Below are positions 14,971 to 20,954 of a stretch of DNA of 20,954 nt, piece by piece. Under the pieces are notes generated by a model, which searched no databases, had not been told where the DNA came from, and saw only the letters and a program-made list of their open reading frames with translations. A program made the translations under genes and the position numbers. Location: assembly GCA_003551405.1 (NCBI GenBank), contig PUMO01000103.1, positions 1-20,954 on the forward strand, given 5' to 3'. This DNA comes from Mollicutes bacterium (GTDB lineage Bacteria; Bacillota_I; Bacilli_A; Izemoplasmatales; Izemoplasmataceae). Position 1 is the first letter of the stretch; each line of letters opens with the position of its first letter.

Positions 14971-15874
14971 AAAAATCCTCCTTAAAATTAAGCGTGAACA
15001 CGTCATCTGTCCATTGTTTGAACACGTTGACAATGTCACCGGCAATTTGTTCATTTTCAGCCAGTGCAATCACAGCGCCACCGAGTCCACCGCCACTCAT
15101 TTTAGCGCCCAGTGCCCCCGCTTCTCGTGCTGCATCAACGCGTATATTTACTTCATTGGTGCAAAGGCCAAGGTCATCAAGACACGCATGGGCTGCGTTG
15201 AGCGAGTGGCCCATTGCATGTAAATCCCCACGTTTTAATGCGGCCTTTGCGTCTTGAGTTGCGGTTTCAATTGTGTCGATATTGGCTTTGCCTTTGTTAT
15301 TCTCAAGCTTTTCACGGACCATTTGAACTGCTTTTTTGGTTTGGCCTTGTTCACCGCTATGGGTAATGACAAGATGACCTTTTGCGGGTAAATTTAAGGG
15401 TTTGGGCGTATCATCCTTAATAAATTCAAAGGGATGATCATTCGTGACGGCGTACGCATCAATCCCGCTTGGGGTGCCGTGTGCCATCGTTTCTGACATA
15501 TGTAACCACTGATATAATGCATGATTGCTGAGAGTGACCGCATGGTCTTCATAAAAAGCACGAATAATGGACGCCGCTATGGCGGCTGACGATCCAAAAC
15601 CGGCACGAAGCGGAATGGTAGAATGAATGGTTATGGTGTATGGGCCTCTTTGAAAATAACTTCTAAGGGCGTGCACAAGTTCTGTGAGCGGACTGAGCAT
15701 TTGTGGTGCTTCACGCATTTCGCCGGTATAAAGTGGCGACTCTATCATCATTATATCATGGGGCGTGAGGGTCGTGTGGACGGTTGCACTGACAAGGGGT
15801 AAGGCAATGGCAGGTTTATTATAAACTACCGCGTGTTCACCGATTAAAATGACTTTTCCATGTGCGCGGCTCAT
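14957..15874 (-). CDS. mvk: Mevalonate kinase
   Basis: Mevalonate kinase phosphorylates mevalonate to mevalonate 5-phosphate, the first step of the lower mevalonate route. The 305-residue GHMP kinase begins with SRAHGKVILIGEHAVVYNKPAIALPL, in which GKVILIGEHAVVY is the family signature. The GHMP loop is PLRAGFGSSAAIAASI (about 88-103), the catalytic Asp lies in GTPSGIDAYAV (D139), and KMSGGGLGGAVIAL forms the C-terminal glycine-rich motif. The ATG at 15874 has GGAGG nine bases upstream and overlaps the permease stop as TAATG. Gene order kinase-decarboxylase-kinase-isomerase equals that in streptococci and enterococci. The enzymes that make mevalonate (HMG-CoA synthase and reductase) are not in the window. 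Confidence 0.96.
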   Translation of the reverse strand: MSRAHGKVILIGEHAVVYNKPAIALPLVSATVHTTLTPHDIMMIESPLYTGEMREAPQMLSPLTELVHALRSYFQRGPYTITIHSTIPLRAGFGSSAAIAASIIRAFYEDHAVTLSNHALYQWLHMSETMAHGTPSGIDAYAVTNDHPFEFIKDDTPKPLNLPAKGHLVITHSGEQGQTKKAVQMVREKLENNKGKANIDTIETATQDAKAALKRGDLHAMGHSLNAAHACLDDLGLCTNEVNIRVDAAREAGALGAKMSGGGLGGAVIALAENEQIAGDIVNVFKQWTDDVFTLNFKEDFYAER

Positions 15875-17241
15875 TAAAAGACCCCTCCAATTAAAATTTC
15901 AATAAGCAGTGGTGCGGCATAAAGTGACATGAACATGACACCGTAATTGACGCCCATTTTATGTAGACCCCCAGTCAATAGGCCAATGAGTAAGACGCCG
16001 AATATGTTTATAAATCCTGCATCGATAAAAGCAAGTAAAACAATGAAGGCGATAAATAACGCCAAAACGGCTTCATGGGGGACTCTACTTAAAATAACGC
16101 GTGTAATGGTACGGGCATATTTGGTAATAAGTACATAACTAATCACAAGCGCAATGGCTGCACCGACAATGATAGCAACGGTAAGCTGCGTGAAGCTGAG
16201 AATATGGTGAATATTATAATCCGGTGTGTACACAGGCGGTGCGTTAAACAGTGCAGCACCCGGCCCAATCGCAACCGGTGAAAGCGGAATGCCAAGCGCA
16301 AGCAGCGGTATGATAATCCCTGAAAGGTAGGTTGCTTGCACCGTTGCACTCATGGAAACAACACTCATTGTTGAGCGTTTTAGTGGACTTGTAAATCGTT
16401 TCCCAATCGTTTCACCAACTAAAATGGTAAGCCCAACCGGTGAGAGAACAAACAAAATGTTGACAATCAGTGCACCATAAGAAAGATGTCTCATCTCATC
16501 GAATGAGAGAATTTGAAGTGGTGACACTATTTCTTTATTATCACTGGCTTTGGGAATAGAAATGGTTTTGGGTGCGTCCTGATATTGCTTTAGTCGTTCA
16601 TTTTGGTTAAGAAGTGAGAACAGTTTAAAAATGAGCGGACCAATTGTAATACCTAAAAAGAATGAAACAGTAATCTGCGTATCTTCAGGCACCACGCCAG
16701 TCCCCCAGTATAAGTGCCTTAAACTTTCAAAAAGCATTGCTAGAGGGACGATTGATAACAGTGACAACACTTTATGACGACTGATTAATGAAAGGAACAC
16801 CGCCCCGATAACAAAGAGCCATGCCCCATAGGGCTCTATGACCTGTGCAAAAGGGCTCAGTATGTGTGCTAGCCCAAGCGATACAGGAATCGCAATCAAA
16901 ACCCCAAGCATGGAAGCAGTGGCCATTTTTTTAATGATTTCAGCAGATTTACCATGGGATTTGATCAAAAGAGTATGTTCAATCATCGCACTGCTCATCA
17001 CACCACCGGGCAGTCCAACAAGTGCCGTGGGCATGGTGTTGGTAAGATTCAATGTCACAATGGCGGCAATAAAAAAGGTGACCACAATCATGGCGTCCAC
17101 CCCGGTTAAAACAAGGGCCAGTGTAATGGGTAACAAAACACTGGTTTCATCGGTACCGGGTATAAAACCGATGAATGTATAAAGAAGCACAGCCGCAAGT
17201 GCTGCACCCATCATGCCAATCAGTAAAGAAGGATCCATCAC
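15874..17241 (-). CDS. TctA-like (tripartite tricarboxylate transporter large subunit family) permease
   Basis: This is a 455-residue integral membrane protein with about ten to twelve hydrophobic segments spread over its length. It resembles the TctA/DUF112 family, whose members form the large channel subunit of tripartite carboxylate transporters. The N-terminal GFIPGTDETSVLLP matches the family's GxxPGxGxT-type loop. VGLPGGVMSSAMIEH followed by SHGKSAEIIKKMATA matches the next conserved re-entrant region. A second half has GIPLSPVAIGPGAALFNAPP. No TctC-type binding protein is nearby, and the only partner is the two-helix protein encoded upstream with a 4-base overlap. The gene is fused by overlap to mevalonate kinase, so a substrate linked to mevalonate is plausible but unproven. 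Confidence 0.75.
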   Translation of the reverse strand: MMDPSLLIGMMGAALAAVLLYTFIGFIPGTDETSVLLPITLALVLTGVDAMIVVTFFIAAIVTLNLTNTMPTALVGLPGGVMSSAMIEHTLLIKSHGKSAEIIKKMATASMLGVLIAIPVSLGLAHILSPFAQVIEPYGAWLFVIGAVFLSLISRHKVLSLLSIVPLAMLFESLRHLYWGTGVVPEDTQITVSFFLGITIGPLIFKLFSLLNQNERLKQYQDAPKTISIPKASDNKEIVSPLQILSFDEMRHLSYGALIVNILFVLSPVGLTILVGETIGKRFTSPLKRSTMSVVSMSATVQATYLSGIIIPLLALGIPLSPVAIGPGAALFNAPPVYTPDYNIHHILSFTQLTVAIIVGAAIALVISYVLITKYARTITRVILSRVPHEAVLALFIAFIVLLAFIDAGFINIFGVLLIGLLTGGLHKMGVNYGVMFMSLYAAPLLIEILIGGVF

Positions 17242-17471
17242 TGTTCATCCCTCTCTTCAACATTACGCTTGGGTTTAATGAAGAAACTCGCAACGGCAAA
17301 ACTAATCACCGCGCCAGCCAACCCAAAAAAAAGCCCCATAGTTTCATTCTCACTGGGAGCTAACAAATGCGCACCGAGTGTGAAAATGACTGCAGCAATG
17401 ATGGCTTTCACTAGACTCTTAGGGTTGACACTGTCGCCCCATATTTCAATTAATGGTTTATAATTCATCAT
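17238..17471 (-). CDS. Small two-helix membrane protein, first gene of the mevalonate operon
   Basis: This is a 77-residue protein of unknown function. Two membrane helices are clear: about residues 20-38 (LVKAIIAAVIFTLGAHLL) and 45-66 (MGLFFGLAGAVISFAVASFF). A short charged tail KPKRNVEERDEQ follows, so both ends probably face the cytoplasm. The ATG at 17471 has AAGGAG five bases upstream; a second ATG three bases on would also work. Its stop overlaps the permease start as ATGA. By position it could replace TctB, the small subunit of tripartite carboxylate transporters, but TctB normally has four helices and I see no sequence signature to confirm that. Confidence 0.75.
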   Translation of the reverse strand: MMNYKPLIEIWGDSVNPKSLVKAIIAAVIFTLGAHLLAPSENETMGLFFGLAGAVISFAVASFFIKPKRNVEERDEQ

Positions 17472-17501
17472 GTTTACTCCTTAGTCGTTCATGTTAATAA
17501 A

Positions 17502-17530
17502 ATTATAACCGATTTTTCCGTGCGCGTGAA
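17502..17530 (-). promoter_or_regulatory. Promoter of the permease-mevalonate operon
   Basis: On the minus strand TTCACG (17525-17530), a 17-base spacer and a perfect TATAAT (17502-17507). Transcription would start near 17495 with a leader of about 25 bases. No other promoter or terminator is obvious within the six overlapping genes down to 12005. Confidence 0.5.
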
Positions 17531-17564
17531 ATCATATACAATGCAGCAACTTAAGGGGAATATA

Positions 17565-17593
17565 TTGAAAAACCATTCACGCTATGATACTAT
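17565..17593 (+). promoter_or_regulatory. Promoter of the valS T-box transcript
   Basis: TTGAAA (17565-17570), a 17-base spacer and TACTAT (17588-17593) preceded by TGA, an extended -10. Transcription would start near 17600, right before the first T-box stem at 17612. It lies back to back with the mevalonate operon promoter. Confidence 0.55.
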
Positions 17594-17604
17594 CTACATA
17601 ACAA

Positions 17605-17807
17605 CCATGAACGAGCGGAGTATTCAGGATATTTTGTTTTCAAGAGAGCCGGTGGTGCTGTGAACCGGTAAACATGCCTGAAGAAGTCACTCGGGAGTTG
17701 GTGAAGGGATAATCTTCACCCGCTGGCGGCGTTAATGCACGAGTGCCGACACTGTCGGAACCAAGGTGGCACCGCGCGTAAGCGCCCTTGTTAAGGGTGC
17801 TTTTTTT
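17605..17807 (+). promoter_or_regulatory. T-box riboswitch leader with Val (GUC) specifier, controlling valS
   Basis: This leader senses uncharged tRNA-Val and lets transcription proceed into valS. Stem I closes with CGAG (17612-17615) against CTCG (17690-17693). Then comes an internal loop whose 3' side carries GTC at 17686-17688 followed by A, and then TTCAGG (17623-17628) against CCTGAA (17677-17682). The AGAGAG bulge sequence (17643-17648) and the distal arm CCGGT/ACCGG (17649-17668) complete it. A further hairpin GGTGAAG/CTTCACC spans 17700-17720. The T-box proper, AACCAAGGTGGCACCGCG, is at 17759-17776. The specifier reads GUC, a Val codon, in agreement with the downstream gene. The T-box departs from the usual AGGGUGGNACCGCG at the AGGG part, and N is C. 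Confidence 0.95.
17781..17807 (+). terminator. Regulated terminator of the valS T-box
   Basis: AGCGCCCTT (17781-17789) pairs with AAGGGTGCT (17793-17801), nine pairs with one G-T, and a T-run continues to 17807. When uncharged tRNA-Val binds, the antiterminator built from the T-box would prevent this hairpin; otherwise transcription should stop here. Confidence 0.9.
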
Positions 17808-17833
17808 ATTGATAAACATGAAGGAGTGGTTCG

Positions 17834-20437
17834 ATGAACATGGCAAAAAAATATGACCATAAATCGGTCGAAGCAAACAAGTATCAAACGTGGAAAGAAA
17901 ACGGATATTTTAATAGTGGGGATACATCTAAGCCACCCTATACCATTGTCATTCCGCCCCCCAATGTTACAGGAAAACTGCATTTGGGCCATGCGTGGGA
18001 CAATACGCTTCAAGATATCATTATTCGCCAAAAACGGATGGCTGGGTATGATGCGCTATACTTACCGGGAATGGATCACGCCGGCATTGCAACGCAGGCA
18101 AAAATTGACGCACGCCTCAATGAACGCGGCATCAACCGTTTTGACCTGGGACGTGAAAAGTTCTTAGAAGAAGCGTGGCAATGGAAAGAAGAATATGCGG
18201 AATTCATCCGTGAACAGTGGGCCGCACTCGGCATTAGTGTTGATTATAATAAGGAGCGCTTCACCTTGGATCAGGGATTATCTGATGCGGTGAAAACCGT
18301 CTTTTTCAAATTATATGAAAACGGAATGATTTACCGTAAAGAGCGCATCATCAACTGGGACGTTCAAGCCAAGACCGCACTAAGCAACATTGAAGTTGAA
18401 CATAAGGAAATTGAAGGCGCACTTTATTACTTTAAATATTATTTGGAAGATGAAAGTGACTATATATTGATTGCGACCACCCGTCCTGAAACCATCTTCG
18501 CGGATACGGCGGTCATTGTGCATCCAGATGATGAAAAACGTCAAAAATTCATTGGAAAGCGTGTCGTAATTCCAGGGACAAGCAGAAGTGTGCCTGTTAT
18601 TGAGGATGACTATGTAGACCGTGAATTTGGAACAGGGGCACTAAAAGTAACACCGGCTCATGACCCCAATGACTTTGAAATTGGGGAGCGTCACAACCTT
18701 GAGATGCCTCTTTGTATGCATGAAGACGGAACCATGAATCACTTGGCTCATAAATATGAAGGCATGGAACGATTTGAATGCCGCAGAGCATTGGTTAAAG
18801 ATTTAAGAAGTGAAGGGTTGATGACCGCACAAGAAACCCACGTGCATGCCATTGGACACAGTGAACGTACCGATGTTGTGGTTGAACCACGCTTAAGCAA
18901 GCAATGGTTTGTCAAAATGGCACCCCTGGCCAAACAGGCTTTAGAAAAAAGCGACGCATCATTTGTGCCGCCACGGTTTGAAAAAATATTTCGTCACTGG
19001 ATGGAAGATGTTCAAGACTGGTGCATTTCCCGTCAACTGTGGTGGGGGCACCGAATTCCCGCTTATTATAAGGGCGACGATGTTTACGTTGGGGATAACC
19101 CACCAGAAGGGTATGTTCAGGACGAAGACGTGCTTGACACTTGGTTTTCCAGTGCCTTATGGCCATTTTCGACACTTGGGTGGCCGAATGAAACAAAAGA
19201 TTATCAACGCTACTACCCAACGCAAACCATGGTTACAGGCTATGACATTATCTTTTTCTGGGTTGCCCGCATGATTTTTCAAGGACTTGAATTTACCAAT
19301 CAAACACCATTTAAACACGTATTGATTCACGGGCTCATTCGTGATGAAAAGGGACGAAAAATGAGTAAATCACTGGGTAATGGCGTGGACCCAATGGATA
19401 TCAAGGAGCGCTATGGCATTGATACGCTACGTTATTTCCTGAGTACGAACAGTGCGCCGGGACAGGATTTGCGCTTTGAAATCGAGAAAGTGGAATCAAG
19501 CTGGAACTTCATCAATAAACTGTGGAACATATCCCGTTTCATTTTAATGCATCTTGAAAATATAGACGTCTATTCGCTAAATATAGATGAAACCGCTCTT
19601 GAACTGAAAGATCGATACATTTTATCGAGACTGCAAACCACCATTGAAGACGTTAACCGCAATTTTGATCGTTTTGAGTTTGGTGAAGCGGCGAAAGCTT
19701 TATACAAATTCTCGTGGGATGAAGTGGCCGCATGGTACGTGGAAATGTCCAAAGTCACCCTTGAAAACGGTGATCAAACAGCCATTCAAACAACAAAGGC
19801 CGTCCTTCATAAGGTGTGGATCAGCGTAATGAAAATGCTGCATCCTTTCATGCCGTTTGTGACTGAAGAAATTTATCAGCTTCTTCCGCTTAAAGATGAA
19901 CAAAGCATCATGATTGCGTCATGGCCACACGTTGAAAACAACTATAAAAACACGGATGCTGTCAAACAATTCGGTGTCATAAAAGAGCTCATTAGCCGAA
20001 TTCGTAATGTTAGAAACGACTATGATGTTTCCAATAAAACACCAATCGGGGTTTATATCGAAGCCAATGAAACCATTCAAGCATTGCTTGAAAAAGAGAA
20101 ACCAATCATTGAACGCTTTGTAAATCCAGACCCCTATCACATGGCAACAACCATTGATCTCACGGAGAATACACTCAGCTTTGTGCAGTCTGAACTGACC
20201 CTTTATATCCCAATGGGAAGTCTTGTTGACTTGGACGCAGAAATCAAAAAACAAGAAGCAGAAAAAGCAAGACTTGAAAAAGAAATCAAACGGGCTGAAA
20301 ACATGCTTTCCAACGAAAACTTCGTAAACAAAGCCCCTAAAGCCAAAGTGGAAGAAGAACGCGAAAAATTAAACGGATATCAACGCCAAAAAGGCCAAGT
20401 TGAAAAACGAATCAAGGAATTAAAAAATAATGTTTAA
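17834..20437 (+). CDS. valS: Valyl-tRNA synthetase
   Basis: ValS charges tRNA-Val with valine and edits mischarged threonine. The 867-residue class Ia enzyme has PPPNVTGKLHLGHAWDNTLQ (the HIGH motif as HLGH, 50-53), an inserted editing domain with TTRPETIFADTAV and KVTPAHDPNDFEIG, the DWCISRQLWWGHRIP and DVLDTWFSSALWP blocks, and KMSKS at 509-513. After the anticodon-binding domain, the last 65 or so residues form the charged coiled coil typical of ValRS (LDAEIKKQEAEKARLEKEIK). The ATG at 17834 has AAGGAGTGG at good spacing; a second ATG six bases on is possible. It is controlled by the T-box leader upstream. The stop lies inside the start region of folC. Confidence 0.98.
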   Translation: MNMAKKYDHKSVEANKYQTWKENGYFNSGDTSKPPYTIVIPPPNVTGKLHLGHAWDNTLQDIIIRQKRMAGYDALYLPGMDHAGIATQAKIDARLNERGINRFDLGREKFLEEAWQWKEEYAEFIREQWAALGISVDYNKERFTLDQGLSDAVKTVFFKLYENGMIYRKERIINWDVQAKTALSNIEVEHKEIEGALYYFKYYLEDESDYILIATTRPETIFADTAVIVHPDDEKRQKFIGKRVVIPGTSRSVPVIEDDYVDREFGTGALKVTPAHDPNDFEIGERHNLEMPLCMHEDGTMNHLAHKYEGMERFECRRALVKDLRSEGLMTAQETHVHAIGHSERTDVVVEPRLSKQWFVKMAPLAKQALEKSDASFVPPRFEKIFRHWMEDVQDWCISRQLWWGHRIPAYYKGDDVYVGDNPPEGYVQDEDVLDTWFSSALWPFSTLGWPNETKDYQRYYPTQTMVTGYDIIFFWVARMIFQGLEFTNQTPFKHVLIHGLIRDEKGRKMSKSLGNGVDPMDIKERYGIDTLRYFLSTNSAPGQDLRFEIEKVESSWNFINKLWNISRFILMHLENIDVYSLNIDETALELKDRYILSRLQTTIEDVNRNFDRFEFGEAAKALYKFSWDEVAAWYVEMSKVTLENGDQTAIQTTKAVLHKVWISVMKMLHPFMPFVTEEIYQLLPLKDEQSIMIASWPHVENNYKNTDAVKQFGVIKELISRIRNVRNDYDVSNKTPIGVYIEANETIQALLEKEKPIIERFVNPDPYHMATTIDLTENTLSFVQSELTLYIPMGSLVDLDAEIKKQEAEKARLEKEIKRAENMLSNENFVNKAPKAKVEEEREKLNGYQRQKGQVEKRIKELKNNV

Positions 20438-20954
20438 AACCCTCCAAGAAGCACAACAATGGATAGAATCTGTCGAAAAATTTTCTGATAAATACGATCT
20501 TTCGCGCATGCAAAACGCATGCGCGATGCTTGGTCACCCTGAAAATGATTTTAAAAGCATCCATATCGGGGGCACCAACGGCAAGGGCTCAACCTTGCAA
20601 ATGCTGAATCAAGTGCTTTTGGAAAGTGGTTATAAAACGGGCACGTTCACCAGCCCCTACATTGTTCACTTTAACGAGCGCATCACCTTAAATGGCACGA
20701 TGATTTCTGATGTGGACATGCTTTATTATATCAATGAAATCTATACCGTTCAGAAAGACTATTACGAAAAATACCATGACCAAATCACATTCTTTGAAAT
20801 GTTAACCTTAATCAGCTTTTTATATTTCAAGAATGCCGATGTAGATGTTGTCCTTTATGAGGTGGGACTCGGTGGGACACTGGATGCGACCAATGTTATC
20901 ACTCCCCTCATCAGCATTATCACATCTATTGGGTATGATCATATGGGTGTGCTT
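20430..20954 (+). CDS. folC: Folylpolyglutamate synthase / dihydrofolate synthase, partial: C-terminal part beyond the window
   Basis: FolC adds glutamate to folates in an ATP-dependent Mur ligase-type reaction, and in many bacteria also makes dihydrofolate. The 175 codons present cover the N-terminal ATP-binding domain: IHIGGTNGKGST is the P-loop, followed by TGTFTSPYIVHFNERI, the FFEMLTLISFLYF helix, YEVGLGGTLDATNV, and TSIGYDHMGVL at the window edge. The ATG at 20430 overlaps the last eight bases of valS, with AAGGA about 11 bases upstream inside valS, so the genes are coupled. The valS-folC order is common in Bacilli. A G+C-rich perfect hairpin lies about 75 bases into the gene. Whether it has one or both activities cannot be told. 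Confidence 0.95.
   Translation, partial: MFKTLQEAQQWIESVEKFSDKYDLSRMQNACAMLGHPENDFKSIHIGGTNGKGSTLQMLNQVLLESGYKTGTFTSPYIVHFNERITLNGTMISDVDMLYYINEIYTVQKDYYEKYHDQITFFEMLTLISFLYFKNADVDVVLYEVGLGGTLDATNVITPLISIITSIGYDHMGVL
20503..20525. repeat. Perfect inverted repeat inside the start of folC
   Basis: CGCGCATGC (20503-20511) and GCATGCGCG (20517-20525) are exact inverted copies around AAAAC. In RNA this is a 9-bp, mostly G-C hairpin. No T-run follows, so it is not an intrinsic terminator. It encodes part of SRMQNACAML and lies 73 bases downstream of the start codon. Confidence 0.6.

Noticed and set aside
17640..17876. A 78-codon minus-strand open frame near valS
   Set aside because: It lies across the T-box leader, whose stems, specifier and terminator fully explain the region.
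1..20954. CRISPR arrays, insertion sequences, tRNA or rRNA genes, prophage or toxin-antitoxin genes
   Set aside because: I looked for regularly spaced repeats, transposase motifs, tRNA-like cloverleaf ends and small paired genes and saw none; the window is mostly core chromosome.

Overview
This window looks like the chromosome of a low-to-moderate-GC member of the Bacillota, in or near the Bacilli/Mollicutes lineages. The evidence is gene content: RecU, an RNase J paralogue, a T-box-controlled valS, lon followed by engB, a mevalonate-pathway cluster with a type 2 IPP isomerase, and strong AGGAGG ribosome sites. Several genes end in TGA (recU, fni, the phosphomevalonate kinase), so the genetic code is standard and the organism is not a code-4 mycoplasma. 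I cannot name a genus from the sequence alone.

Layout. 1-865 (minus) is the N-terminal part of a secreted subtilisin-like protease that runs off the left edge. 1086-3733 (plus) is a glycogen synthesis pair, glgA then glgC. recU (minus, 3752-4336) converges on glgC and shares a hairpin terminator with it. Divergent from recU is an RNase J-family gene translationally coupled to a Nudix hydrolase (4476-6636). Trigger factor (6729-8015), a Cof-type HAD phosphatase (8066-8878), lon (9003-11336) and engB (11403-11987) follow, each unit with its own promoter or terminator signals. A second shared terminator separates engB from a six-gene minus-strand operon (17471 down to 12005): a small two-helix membrane protein, a TctA-like permease, mevalonate kinase, mevalonate diphosphate decarboxylase, phosphomevalonate kinase and IPP isomerase, all overlapping. 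Divergent from this operon, 17605-17807 is a T-box leader with a GUC (Val) specifier controlling valS (17834-20437). folC overlaps the end of valS and runs off the right edge.

How the genes work together. Protein quality control (tig, lon) and ribosome assembly (engB) lie in the middle. The lower mevalonate pathway converts mevalonate to IPP/DMAPP, and the two membrane proteins heading that operon make precursor import an attractive but unproven idea. RNase J plus Nudix could be an mRNA 5'-end decay pair. Most genes are core housekeeping. The items most worth a second look are the permease-headed mevalonate operon, the RNase J paralogue with altered active-site motifs, the repeat-rich lon promoter, and the unusual C in the T-box UGGN element of valS.
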